This document shows positions 31,729 through 45,100 of a stretch of DNA of 64,000 bases, piece by piece; the stretch's first letter is position 1, and every line of letters starts with the position of its first letter. Source of the DNA: Litomosoides sigmodontis (taxonomy: Eukaryota > Nematoda > Chromadorea > Rhabditida > Onchocercidae); assembly GCA_963070105.1 (NCBI GenBank), contig OY718804.1, positions 5,975,317-6,039,316 of the forward strand, in the 5' to 3' direction. The notes below the pieces were generated by a model. The model was given only the letters and a program-made list of their open reading frames with translations. It was not told the DNA's origin and did not search any database. The position numbers were made by a program, and so were the translations under genes.

Positions 31729-32670
31729 AGAGTTAGCTGAAACGAGATGACTTCTCGACAGGCAGCGAAAAGATTTTGGAGAACACATTCTTTCTGAATG
31801 TTTTGCCCAAGATAATTGAAAGGAATTCAAGGAGCTCATTATAACGAAGAGCTGTAAGTGATGCTTGCAAGAAGGATTTAAAGAGCGTAAATTTTTGTCA
31901 CGCTTTTCAGGAAGAAAATTTTCAACCTCCTAGTGTAACCATGTGTATCTCCGCTGCTCACATGCATACCAGGCACTAATGTATCTAATCACATTTTAAT
32001 TGCGTACCTCAAATGGAGTAATTAAAGAGAGCGTAAATTCTCACCGTTGACCATCGTCTCGCATTCTTTCACTCACTCATTCGCTGATTCATCGACGTTT
32101 CGTTGGAGTGGAAATTGAAGCATTTGGAAAGGACTGCGAGTGCCGCTGCAGTTGGTGATCGATCTAAGGTGGATCCCATCCTTCTGCCATGGCGCTGATC
32201 ATTAGTGCAGTATTATTCACTTAGAACACAAGTTTCCTTGTTATGTCTTAGACGAAAATAGCTCAGCCGATGATCCAATAGGGGAATGAGCGGTGCAAGG
32301 TGAGTCGAGTCGAGTTGAGGCGCATTTATCCTGCCTGCATCCCTTTCCTCGTGCAGTAGTTCACTTCGCGTTTCGCTGTTCGCTCGCTGTTCTGCTACCT
32401 TCCTCATCTTCCTGTCCACTCAGTTGCCTACGGCCCCTCGTCACCCACTTCGTTCCATTTCCATACGAACCGAACCATCCCATTTCTCATACTTTCACGC
32501 TGCTTTCGATCGCTTCCGTGGTCGAAGCGTTCTGCATCCCTCCTCTCCTACTTTCTCTCTTTCTCCAACATCCTTTCCACGTTGTTCGAGAAAGAATTAA
32601 AGCCAAAGGAAGAGACAGAGCTCTTTCTCGACTATTTCCTCTTGCTCCATGCATTTGAGATCCAGTGATA

Positions 32671-32694
32671 CAGCAGCAGCAGCAGCAGCAGCAG
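32671..32694. repeat. (CAG)8 trinucleotide repeat
   Basis: Eight CAG units upstream of unc-51. They would encode polyglutamine in one frame, but there is no evidence that the surrounding open frame is translated. Confidence 0.95.
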
Positions 32695-34391
32695 CTCTCT
32701 GTCTCATCGACGATATTTGAAAGCGGTGAAGAATTCCCGACCTTCGGAATTCTTATTGGAAATCTCGATCGTCTTCGGGAGAATTATCTTATAGTGTGTG
32801 TGTGTGTGTGTTTCAGCCTGAAAATTTCCGTTCTACACATCCATCCTTCTCATTTTTTCACTTTAGCATTGCAGCTTTGTTTGTCGTGACGAGTAGCTAG
32901 CGTATGAGGTCGGAGAGTAGTAGCTTAAACGTGGTGTAGGAGACGCAGCAAATCATGAGGCACTACTACAGTAGTAAAATTCAAAAATACCCAACGAGCG
33001 CATTGATCGAATGAATGGCTGAAATTGGGGGCCTTACGTATGTATCATTTTCCTCATCATTATTTGTCCACTCAGAGAGAAGGATAGCATCGTTCTTCAT
33101 TCCCACTGATTCACTTTTCTTTCCATGTGCTCGTCCTTTTATTAACCCATCTCTCCACTTCCTCCTTGTGTTTTTGACGAAGGTCTCTTGTTGTGGTATG
33201 AATCAGTGCAAGGCATTTCTACTGCAAGGCATTTCTCTCCACTCCTTTTTTCGCTATTCTAAAGTCGCACAAGCAAAACTCAGCAGCGTCTTTTTGTAAA
33301 CTTTGGAAGTCATGTTTCATATGACTATTGCACCTCTTCCAGTGGCCAGCAGAGCGTCCAAAATATGTGATGTTTTATTATGTTGCGGATTACAACGCAC
33401 TAGATGGTTGTCTTGTCGGTTCCAAAGAATGTGTAAAGTAATGTTGGCAAGATTCTAGTTTGCTGATGAATTAGAGATAAGACCGGGAGGTGTATGCAGC
33501 ACTCAGGCGATATTGTCGACTCTAGTAGCATCCGCTTTTTAAAGTGTCATTCCCAGACTTCGTCAAACTTCAGTGTGTCGTCTCAAATACTCTTAAGCTA
33601 CTACAAAAGACCAAAAATAGCAGAGAATTCGGCCCAACATCTGACACTAACTTCCAAGTAGGTTTTAGGAAGTGATGCGCGGAATGATAGATTCTGCAAT
33701 GAGGTAAGGGATTGAAGATTTCATTGTTGGAGGGATAATGTTGGAGGAGTACCTCATTTTCTGTAAAGGAAACTATTTTTCAGGAATAAATGGAAGTGGA
33801 AAATGCAAATTGCATAGATAAATGGCTGCTTACTCAGGCCGCTAGTGGCCCGTTTCGGTCCATCGATGCATCCTCTCATTTGCCGTATTGCGCTGCTTGT
33901 TTGAAGTGTGTTGCTGGCTTCACTGCTACCCTGGAATATTCGATCTTGTTTAATTTCTTACTGCTGCTCTTCCAGTTCATCGCTTTCTTTCATCTTTTTT
34001 CATCTCTAAAGCACTTCAGTCTCAGTGCATACTCTACCACACTTATCCTAACAAACCATGTTTCCGGTTAATTTTCACTGCAATATCATTTATAGATTAC
34101 TCATCTCATGTCCCAGGATACCGTTTTTATGTCTCCGATACTTTTCTACACAGCATAAATAATTAGCGATGTAATACTTCGAAGTATGCATTAGTCCATG
34201 CAATATTTTTTCCGATTTTCCGGTGTACTTCATGTCCATTATCGCAATGATCGTTCTTGATGTCGCGGTAGTGTTTTTGTGAATGAGTAATGACGTGGTC
34301 CGAAAGATGTCGAAAAATTCGAAAAATTGGTTAGGCTATGCACTAAGTACAGAAATCATTTTGCAGAATCGTTATGAATTGACGGAGAAAT

Positions 34392-37300
34392 ATGGAAAAT
34401 TTTGATGGCTTTGAATATACAAAGAAAGATCTAATTGGTCATGGTGCATTTGCTGTCGTTTATAAAGGGCGATATACTGATGTTAGTCAATCTCTTTTCT
34501 TCGTTGTTCATTTTTAATATTTGTTGAAAAGCCTCTATGTGGCCAGCAAATTTGGGTTTTCATCTTTTTTTTTTTTTAAATTACATCAAAACTGGATTTA
34601 TTACAGTCTCTCGTCCATCACTACTGTTGTTCAAAGGCTTGTATTTTTTTTGCTAAGAAAACTTTTCGTTTGGAAGTAGCACTAATACAAAAATACGTCG
34701 GTTTCATTTGAATAGGCACGTCTAATGAGTCGAGACGAGATATTTATCTGATGAGACGTCTTCGAAGTCTTCAAAAATGCAGGAAACCGTTCTTATTAAT
34801 GAACGTATTTCTTTTGCTTCTATAATATCGTTATTTCCTATGATTAATTTCATTATTGCTCCAACTAATTTTAAAATAGATTTATGAATCTTACATTTCA
34901 GCACAAAGATGTCCCGGTGGCTATTAAGAGCATTGCAAAAAAGAGTTTAACGAAGTCGAAAAACCTGCTCACTAAGGAAATAAAAATACTTAAAGTAAGA
35001 TTATCGAAATGTTAGATCAAATTTTATCGCTTATTGGAAAAGGAATTGGACTTTGATAGGGTAGATTTATTTTAGGAGTTATCTAATTTGCAACATGAAA
35101 ATTTGGTGGCATTACTGAAATGTGTCGAGACGCCTACCAATGTTTTCTTGGTAATGGAATATTGCAATGCCGGAGATTTGGGTGACTATCTGCAGAATAA
35201 AGTAACACTTCCTGAAACAACTATACAACATTTCCTTGTTCACATTTCCCGAGCTATTGAAGCAATTAATAAGAAAGGAATTGTGCACAGGTTATTTCCT
35301 CATTTTTCTCTATGGATTTAAATACGAAAATAAAATATAAATAATCCAAAATACATCCTTTAATTGAACATTATTGTATTCTGAAGGGTAAGAACTTTCA
35401 AACTTGTCTTTTAAATCGAAGTTGGAGTTCATTTATTGCTCATACTGGGAATCACTTTCAAATTATTTTGAGAAATAATAACTATTAATTACATTTAATC
35501 GAAATGAATTAAAATGAGCAACTAATCATGATGTGAGATATTCGTGGAAGTGGTTTGTGAATGAGTTTCTTATTCCTTAGATCAGTGTATTGCAAAAAGA
35601 ACTTTAGACTGATCGTTTTTTATTGCTGAAAACGTTATTTAAAAAAAAAAAAAACAAAAAAATGTAATTGGAAGATATGTTCAGGGATCTGAAGCCTCAA
35701 AATCTGTTGTTGTGCAACCCAGGACAGCGTCCGAATCCTCCGGCTACTGATTTAATTGTGAAACTTGCTGATTTTGGCTTTGCACGTTTTCTTGGTGATG
35801 GTCATATGGCAGCGACCTTATGCGGTTCGCCGATGTATATGGCTCCCGAAGTAAATTTGTTTATGTAGTTTTTCCGATACTATAAGGAGCTGATTGTTTC
35901 ATTAATTTATGATTTAGAAGCATGTCCGCAAATTTTTTCTTTGAAATTTTATTTCGTTGAAAATAAGGACCTTTTTTCTCTAGTTTTATTTTTCTTTTAT
36001 TTTATTCAGTCATTATTAGCTTGTAATTTCAGGTGATAATGTCATTGCAGTATTGCGCCAAAGCTGATTTGTGGTCAGTAGGGACAATTATTTTTCAATG
36101 CTTGACAGGAAAAGCACCATTTCAAGCACAAACACCCCAGGCTTTGAAACAGTATTATGAACGGAATAAAGAGCTTCGACCGAATATTCCGACGTATTGC
36201 AGTCCTTTACTGAAAGATTTACTTCTCGGTCTGTTGAAAAGAAATTCGAAGGATCGCATTGAATTTGGTAATGAAATTTGCTTTATTTCCAAATAAAACA
36301 GCTGATATCGTTGTAAATATAACTAAAGAAGATTTGGATAACATATCATTACCTAATTAATCCTTTTAAAAAAAGTACTGGGTGAAACTTTTGCTAGAAG
36401 TCATTTAAAACACAATTGTCATTAAATTATATAGATAAAATATATATCCTTAAGTAAGAATTGATTCATTGTCAGTTCTTAAGCGATACATTTTATTTGT
36501 TTCAGTTAGTGTTATTTTTGTAACTTATTAAATGTTGAATTCTTCGAGTAAAAGAAGTTCGAGTAAAAGTAAAGAAGATTCTTCGAGTAAAGAATTCTTC
36601 GTAAGCTCACTTAGAGAATGCACAGCTCCCTCCATCCAAAGAAATTGAAAGCTGCTTCTGGATTTTGAATTTTCTGAATAAGTCTTTAGATGTTTTTCTC
36701 TCATTTGGGGTTTTATTTTAATGATATTTGGAAGAAATACGCTTACGAAATAATGAATTGTTGGGTGCTAACAAATTTTTTGTTTGGATAATCCTCAAAA
36801 TCGTAATGCTGGACGTAGATGTACTGTAAATTTCACTAAGTAAGAGTTCCATAGTTCTTTTTTTCACGAACTATGTGTCTGTTTCTTATTTTGCAATTTA
36901 TGTTTAACTTGATGTTTACAGTGTTTATTGAATGCAACAAAACTGGATAAAACGTCAAAATTATGGTCTTTTTATGATCTTATGAATTTTTTTCTATGAT
37001 CTTATGAAATTTTTTATGGTCTTATGAACCTGTTTATAAGTGGTTTATACTACTTTAAATTCACTTCAGAGGTTTTCTTTTCGCACCCGTTTATCACAAC
37101 AAGTCCTACATCCGAAAAACATCACGATTCGGTTGTCGCTTCGCAACTCATGTCTTCGCCATCTCACCGGACACCGGTATCCGCTGTAACATCACCAACT
37201 GTTGCTGGGCGTACTGCTGTTAGTTCAAAATTGGGTTCACCTAATCCTGTTGGCTCGCGGTATGTTAATTTTCTTTCATTGAATTTGAATCTTATAAACA

Positions 37301-40300
37301 GTATTAGGTGCGTACTGATATTTGATATCTTCAATTTGGATTCTTTTTTGTTTCTCTTCATTCTAAACAGTGGCTGCTTGCTACCTATTGTGTTTTACCT
37401 TTATCTGAGAACATTTCTCTGACGCTTTTCAGGCACAACACGTTTCCGACACCAAGCCAAGTGGGAGTTGTGTCCGATTCTGACGATTTTACATTCCTGC
37501 CATCACTTCACAGCACTCAAATTCCCCTTACGAATAGTCGATCAAAAACTCACTCAGCTCTTGTTTCTCGACGACCGTTCTCGGCAGCCAATTCAAATAT
37601 TGATTCATATTCAGGAAATTCTGTCAAACAGATTAAGGTGTTATGTGTTTATTGTCCTCATAATCACTTTTTTGCTGTCGCCACTTTGCATTATATTTCA
37701 TGTTACAGTACGACTTAACATGTGTGCAACACACCACAAGATGAGTCGAACGTTTTTTATTTTCCATCCCCGAAGTACTATGCATCAATTTGGGGGAGTA
37801 TATAATGGTTTCCTGCGAATTCATTCAGTTATGAAATTGATTAAAATTCAGATGAAAGATAAAAGTGAAGATGTGTACTGTTTAATTCTGTTAATTTTTT
37901 AGATTTTTAATACTGCATCTAACGTACGTGCCGTACCAGTGCCAAGCCAGAGGCTGGCATATGCAAAAATGGAAGAAAGACGAAATAGTTCTTCAACACG
38001 CCATAATCATGTGCCAAACATTCAGCGGTGTAATGCACTCAGCGTGAATAGTGGTGCTGCTACCGTTGCAGAGTCCAAAGTTCCTTCCATTGAATATATT
38101 AGTTTACCCACAAGTTAGTTTTTACTTGATTTTTCTATTTCGTTTTGTCGAAGCTAAAACACTGCCATACGTGCACAATTTAGTTTTCATTTTGTAACCT
38201 TCCAGTAAAGTGCGATGTAGTCACTTTTACAATATGAAGTTTAGTTCTTCATATTAATTACTAAAACTTCAGCACAGTTTATCGTGAAAGATTCACGGAC
38301 ATCACAGTACGATACGGCATTACCAAGTAGGGGAAGACGGTATATTATTGATACTGTTGCAACTACTTCTACTGCTAGTTCGTCATCAGAATTAAATCCT
38401 GCTACTTCTAATGCTACCAGCGGAGGCTGTAGTCGTAAAATTCTGGAGGCAGTTCCGGAATTGGACACTATAAATGTTGTTCAAACTAGTCCTGAGAATG
38501 AAAAGTCAACAAACAAAGAAAAAACCGACATAGAACGAAACAGCAATGTTGAAAGTATTCAATCTCTTATGGAAGAAGGGGATATGGGGATACCGAGTTC
38601 ACAGCCCTCACCTATACCTCCAGTTGATAATCTAAAATATCTTTCCGTATCACCACCGCGATCGTGTGCATCACTTACTGTTCGTGCAGCTCCGCGAGCT
38701 GCGAATGAAATTTCAACGAGGTTTGTAATTTATGAAATCAGGTGAACTGTTAAGAACTGTTCCTTTTCAGTTCCGGTATTTAAAAACCTTATCACTTGTT
38801 GTTGGTTACTCGATTTACAAACTCGGAACACTTATTTCAATTACATAAATAATGTTTTTCTTTGCAGTAGCAGTCTGAGCGAAGACGAAGAGGACACTGA
38901 GCTAAGCCAACCAATCCATCTTCCATTTGCGTCCAGTAAACTTAAAATTATTTTAATTGTATTAACAGAGTACTTTTACCAACGAAGTTTTTTTTTCAAA
39001 ACACTTGAGCAGTTTGTGATTCTGTTTATGCAAATATTAAATTTTCTGGATAGTCATACTGGTGTTACGAGGTTAACATTATACATTTAATTATACGTAT
39101 GCTGACACATTAATCATGTGTTTGTTATAGACTTATCTTCCCGCTCACAGCTGATGGAAAGCGAATCAGCAGACGAAGGGATCTGTACAGGCACTCAGGT
39201 TGCCCATGATTCTTCAAATACGAATGTATCAGCAGCAAACAATCAAAATGCTATTCCATCACTGAACGATATTGCTCCATCGCTGGAGCAGGAAACTCTT
39301 ATGGGCGTTCGTTTTTTATATGTATTGTCTATTGTCGAATACTCTATTCAATTGGATTACCACTAATTGCTATGTTTCCTAGTGGATTTCCAGGAATCTC
39401 GTAAATTAAATTTATACTTTCAGATTTTTTTCTTTCTGATGAGTTGTAAGCCAATAGAGTGTCCAGTTTCAGTCTAATTCTTCGTCCTTCTATTTGTAGG
39501 CAGAACATGTTCAAGTTCTAGCGAAGTTACGATTTGTACTTGAGTTAGTTGAGACACTTATTAATGTTGCTGAAGACAGAGGAAATCCTGTATCCCTTTC
39601 GATGCCACCAAGGAAGGTAAACTCTTTTTAGTATTAGAAAGTCCTTTTAAATGTGAGCTTATTTTCACCGGCTGTACATCATGTTTTAAACCAGCTTAAT
39701 GACAAATATCAATATTTAATAAGTTTACTTAAGCTTTTTCCCTTGAATTATATTTCATAAAATTTTGTTATAGAAGAAAGAACGGTCTGATGCGTATCGT
39801 CGGGCAGAGCAACTAGTTGTATATGTTCGAGCGCTTCATATGCTTTCATCAGCTCTTCTTCTTGCTCAGAAACAGGTCGCATCAGAAACTCTTCACCCAT
39901 CGCCAGCTGTACAGCATGTTTTAAACCAGCTTAATGATAAATATCATCAGTGTTTGGTAAGCTTTTCTTCCAAATGCTTTCTTTTTGAGGACACGGAATT
40001 TGTAAGTGATTTAGATAAGTTGGTTGATACCAAATTTGAGGTCTTTATCGTGACGTAGGTTGCATTATTTAATTTTCAAAAATGATCTGTTATATGTGAC
40101 AAAAAGATTGTCTTTCATGTAAATTTTTGATTAGCATGTGCGGTAACATTTCAGATACGATCACAGGAGTTAGCATCTCTTGGGTTGCCAGGTCCAAATC
40201 CTGCTATGGCGGTAATATCAGCCGAGCGGATTATGTATAAACATGCCATTCAGCTTTGTCAAAGTGCTGCTTTGGATGAACTTTTTGGGAATCCCCACCT

Positions 40301-40736
40301 TTGTTCCCAGCGGTACCTATATAATTACTTTTCCGAACTTTGCACTACTAATTGTCTGTTTTACTGCTTTCATTTTGTCGTAAAACAAAAAACATCAATT
40401 TATTGATTGGGTAACATACCTTTTTTTTCAATACTGTTCATAAATTTATGTTCAAAAAGTACAATGATAAGACGAAAGTCAGGAGCAATGAAGAACAATG
40501 GTATCGTGATGGCTTTCAGAAGATTTTCACTTACTGTACGGCCTTTTATATTCAGATAACAGCTAACTGAAGTAGTTTTAAGGTACCAGACGGCTTATAT
40601 GATGCTTCATACACTGTCAGAGCAAGTGTCGAGTGAAGCAGATAAATTAGTTCTTTCGAAATATAAGAATGCAGTGGAGAAGCGCCTTAGAATATTGGAA
40701 AAACAGGGGTTGGTGCAAGCAATCAGTACGGCATAG
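34392..40736 (+). CDS. unc-51: Serine/threonine kinase UNC-51 (ATG1/ULK), autophagy initiation and axon growth
   Basis: Fifteen exons: 34392-34481, 34902-34994, 35076-35290, 35685-35850, 36033-36267, 37070-37259, 37433-37637, 37903-38113, 38273-38720, 38868-38935, 39131-39306, 39500-39616, 39774-39956, 40155-40312 and 40583-40736. They give 902 aa (about 850 in C. elegans), all phases agreeing. Residues 9-275 are the kinase: [15 protein letters not shown] with K39, HRDLKPQN (132-139), DFG (162-164), and [12 protein letters not shown] with T177 at the position of the ULK1 activation threonine. The middle is a long S/T-rich disordered region with a likely LIR (DDFTFL, residues 347-352). The C-terminal EAT/tMIT domain includes [34 protein letters not shown] and [16 protein letters not shown]. 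The donor of exon 11 (GTTCGT) is weak; an alternative in-frame donor 15 bases later is possible. Confidence 0.97.
36962..37030. repeat. Degenerate ~23 bp triplicate in unc-51 intron 5
   Basis: The phrase TATGATCTTATGAA or TATGGTCTTATGAA occurs three times, separated by T runs, about 40-100 bases upstream of the exon 6 acceptor at 37068-37069. Confidence 0.7.
39664..39738 (+). repeat. Partial duplicate of unc-51 exon 13 lying in intron 12
   Basis: About 75 bases of intron 12 resemble the end of the downstream exon 13 and the first bases of its intron (39893-39966). A core around CATGTTTTAAACCAGCTTAA is identical, and AAGCTTTT follows at the matching distance. In the parent frame the copy still reads [16 protein letters not shown], with GAT changed silently to GAC. 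The 5' splice site is lost. It looks like a dead partial exon duplication and is not part of the coding model. Confidence 0.85.
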
Positions 40737-42183
40737 TTTGTTGTTACTTTATTTTATCAGATTATGTTGACGTTTTCGAGTTATGACTAGAATCGTCAAT
40801 TTTTTGTTCAAAAGTTGAGTATTTCTGCTCCAACAGAAGTGAAACAGAGTTCGATTATCCATTATATTTATCATTAACTGTTCTTTCATGTTGCAAAGGT
40901 TTTGTACATGCTGTTTTTAGTACCATTTTTTGTAGAGACGAATTTTATGTTCTCAGATTATTTGTACGTTGTTCGATAATCATTTACTATTACATTTATA
41001 CTCATCGCATGGTACTTATCGTTTTTTTAAACAAACAACTAGTATTGTATGATACTGGCCAGGTTTTTTTTGCGTGCCTTCGCCTCGTATTTGAATTATT
41101 AGTTTTTTCTCTTCATACCTGAGAGGCTGTTTGAAAACATCATAAATCACAATGAAAGAAAAGGTGGGAAACGATATCGTCTTTTTTAGCGAAGTTGTGA
41201 ATTCCCTGCATACTTAATCATGTTTGAACATTACAAGTCATAGCATCCAACACCAGTCATATAAAGTGGAGGGCGGGGGGTGCTTAGCTTCATAAAGTCA
41301 CATTTATGGATTGATAATGACTTTTCAGACCTTTATATTCTTGCATTACCCAGCTTCTGACTCGTCCAAGCAAAAGATTGGGAATCAACAAGAACTTATG
41401 CAAGACCAGATCCTGAATATTTTCACTTCGCGTAGGGTCAACTTTTGCCCATTGAAAAAAATTTTGATGAAACGTCTCTCATCTTCCGGCTGATTACGTA
41501 TATACAATGTTTGCCTATTGGGTGCTGTACATTAGAAATGCCGATATTAGCATTTCACGATAGATGAGTACCGTGTTGATTGAGTGAAGCTTGAAGTGAG
41601 CAGATGCGTACAACAGCAAAATTCATACAGATCAACTCATTTCTGTGAGTTTTGTTATATCGTTCCCAAAATTTTTTAGGCCTTTTTACTGTGCATTTCC
41701 ATTCCTCACTTGGTGAACTGAAGAAATCACGTAGTTTTGCATTTAGTTACGTTTTTTTTTTGAAAACCTGATCGTGAAACTTTTTGTTGGCGAATTCCTT
41801 GTACATTTTTCATGAATTATTGAAAGGACTACTGCTGACAGTACGAGCATTATAATGTAAACTTTAGAAATGTGATCTGTAAATGTGTGTGTGTGTGTGT
41901 GTGTTGAGTAGAATAAGAACAAATATCAATAATTTGCATAGTGTCCTTACAATCTCATTAAAAAGCAGACATTTGGCAGTTATGAGAAATTTGATCGAGA
42001 TTCTTTTTCAACATTCGAGAAACAATGTGTTGAAAAAGCATCTCTAATTGCAATTAAAATCTTTACAGTGAGCGTTCAAACTTTTCTAATAATTGACCTA
42101 ACAGCATAATACATGAAGTATGGAGCTGTACAAACAGATCAGTATTATGTCATAATAATAATAAGAATAATATACTGCTACCG
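40737..42183. other. Convergent 3' region between unc-51 and ptp-1
   Basis: 1.4 kb between two stop codons that face each other. It presumably holds both 3' untranslated regions. It contains a (GT)n run at 41884-41904. No gene or RNA structure is recognised. Confidence 0.6.
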
Positions 42184-45100
42184 TTATGAGGGTCGAGTGC
42201 AGTACTCTGCTAACGGCTTGATCAGACCATCATGATATGCACGCAAAATGCATTCGCACACAAATGTATATTGACCCTGAAATTTACTAAATTTTTTTTT
42301 TCTACTAGAAAATCTTATTAACTGGTGTCTTATTAATTATGAAATTTCACAATCTGCTTGCAGAATCCTTCATCAATTGATAAGAAATTAATCATGGATG
42401 CTACTAAGTACTAAAGACTGATATCTAATTTACCTAGCTTAATTGTTTAAGTAAGCGCTCACTTACTTCTTCCGCTCGACTCAACTATTTTTGAGTATTT
42501 TTCAGTGCTTTGGAATGTCACAGACAGCAGAAATATTTACGACATGAAGTCAGCCCTAACATTTAAATTGTGTTATTTCTTCCGAAATGAACGTTGTCAG
42601 CCGAATTTTTGCATTCAATGAGTAGTTTTACTCAATCGAAATTTGATGTTGAACCTTAATCTTTCACTTAATGATGACTGTTACAAATAAATTCGACTTC
42701 ACCCGCGTTAACATTTAATAATTTCTTAGTTGTGGGGTGCCTTTTTAATGCGACCCACATAACTTTAGCTGATAATATTCATATACTAATATTCAATTCA
42801 GTTTTTTAATAATATTCAATCTTTTATTTAGTAAAAATTATCCATTTTCCATCTAAAAATTTTAGTCAATCACAAAATCAAAACGATACCGGTGTTTGTA
42901 TAAGCATGGCTCGTTGATCACGCATTGTTTTAACAATATCTAGAGGGTAGACCGGTTCATTACCTTCTACCAGACAAGCAGCTGTTTCCATCAAGATTAG
43001 TACACCGGTTCGTCCGATTCCTGCACTGCAGTGCACAACGATTGGATCTACTGAACCTGCTCGTGCACGTCGAACCTATATTTCGTGACAATTTAAACGT
43101 ACGAGTTTAAATCTCGAACTTGAATTAGTCCTTGATCATTATTGGTATATTTTTAAATTAATATTTTGTGCGAGAAATATCGTTAATTATTAGTGCATTT
43201 TCTACATAGTTAAAAGGATAGGAATCTGAACCACCTCATCGACAAATTCGATAAAATGTTTCGGATCATCAGGCACGCCATGATCAGGCCATGCTGTGTA
43301 TTGCATTTGGCTTACCCGTCTCTCTTCTTTTGTCTGTAAAGTTTTGACTCATTTAGCTAGTTTTCTTGCAAGGTATTTGAAACCTTCTTCGCTCGATAAA
43401 CAACACTGGAAAAGAGCTGAAACTGGCCTAATCTCATTGTAGATCCTTTTAAATCAAGAAGTTAATAAATTATCAGCCCTACCATCATATCTTGGATTGA
43501 TATTTCGCGATAAACACAGTTGACAGTTTCCTGCTCACTGATGCAAGAAATTTGCAACCGGCCATAGTCGTGATTTTCATAAAGTTTAGGCCAATACTGG
43601 TGGCATTTAATACGACCTCGTTCGATGGTAGTAGTTAGCATGACAATCGTTGTACATAGCTGTTCCCATACCATGCACCAGAAATCACCGGATGTGTGCG
43701 GAAGTGGCCCTTGAGCGGCTATGTACCGATTCACAATACCGCTTGCTGGGATTTCCATCTGTTGCGCATTAGTAAATCATTGTAGGCAAGAATTCCTTTC
43801 TTTATCACAATTTTACTCTCACTCCTCCGGTTCGTCTATTATTTTAATTATTTCTTTTATTTTAATTTCAAAATTGATAAATTTACAAACTGACAGAGAA
43901 AGAGAGAGAGAGAGAGAGAGAGCAATACTACTTACTGATCAACTGAACCGCTAAATGAGATGAGAGCTAAAAACGGAATGCTTACGTTGACAAAGGATGC
44001 ATTGATGTAGTCACCAGAAGGTGCGTTTATCTTCACTCGGGTAGTATCGTACGGACACACATCACGATAGCGGTTCTTATTAGCATTCAATGATAATTTA
44101 CAATCTTCCATTGTTAAGCCTGGTTTTTTCCGATACAACTGCTAAATCAAAAAGAAAATTGATAATTAGCATGATTTTTTTAATTTTAAAAAACAGAAAT
44201 ACTTCCTAAAGAAAACTTTTTTTTGCTTTATATCAGAATTTTGGAAGTCAATAAGTGAATTCTTTTATAACGGAATTAAAAATTAATTTTTGTTTCCACC
44301 ATTCACGTCAAACTTTTCCTGAATGTTTAAGGGGAAGACGTTACTAAAGTTTCTTTCCCACTCTAATCCGTAAATGATGGACAAAAAAAATGCTACCTTC
44401 TCAAGCAAACTACAACTCCAAATCAAAATTTACAGAACTGACCTCAAACTGCGTGATAATTTTTCCAGATGATAGCGACTCCTTGAGCATAATAAGAGAC
44501 TGTGACAGTTTATCAGAACGTGGCACTGTGTCCGCTACGCGAGGTACTTCAGGTAAATGCTGTGCATCCGTCTCCTCGACATCATCACCACATCGATAAA
44601 CTGCAATTTAAAGGAGTAAAATTACTTTCTGAGTTTTTTTAGTTGAACTTAATAGTTTGAATTTTCTAGCCTAACAGAGCGTACCATTCGGCCTAATTGT
44701 AAGTACTAATTCTCCTGTGGGTGAATCACGTGTGGCACGAATGAATCGAACAACTTTTTCATGCGGCATCGAAGACACGTCCATACCATTAATTAATAAA
44801 ACCTGTAATCCAGCAGACAAAAAAGGGTTATTGTAATCGGAAGAATGCTACGGCAATAGGCTTTATAAAAAGACCACACACGAATATCTTTAGATATAAA
44901 CCGAAATAATCTCAACTTAATGGAACTATGCTGCACTTGTTTAATAAACAAACCTGGTCCCCTTCATTTAGCCTAGGATTGCATCTATCAGCAGAGCTGC
45001 CAGGCGCGACTCGACTTACAATAACAGGGTGATTCTGATCAGCGCCACCTTTTACGTTGAAGCCATATCGACCTTGAGCATCTGCTCGCATACGAATTAC

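Larger units (their letters stand above)
30651..34391. other. Intergenic region between abi-1 and unc-51
   Basis: AATAAA at 31006-31011 and 31037-31042 are candidate abi-1 polyadenylation signals. The rest shows no recognisable gene. It contains a 49 bp tandem duplication, a (CAG)8 run and a GT tract at 32794-32811. The stretch 32000-33300 is less AT-rich than its flanks and has several chance open frames, so it may be the unc-51 promoter or 5' untranslated exons. TTTTGCAG at 34359-34366, 25 bases before the unc-51 ATG, is a plausible (trans-)splice acceptor. Confidence 0.5.

Noticed and set aside
32293..32889. Open frames including a polyglutamine start upstream of unc-51
   Set aside because: The frame depends on the (CAG)8 run and a GT microsatellite; no domain is seen and no splice link in phase to unc-51 exon 1 was found.
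42878..42906. Apparent frameshift and early stop at the C-terminus of the PTP-1 phosphatase domain (QTP then VSF-stop, with YRF out of frame)
   Set aside because: ACACCG is followed by a GT donor, and a phase-0 exon at 42184-42276 (GQYTFVCE...) completes the domain normally. The reading past 42890 is intron.
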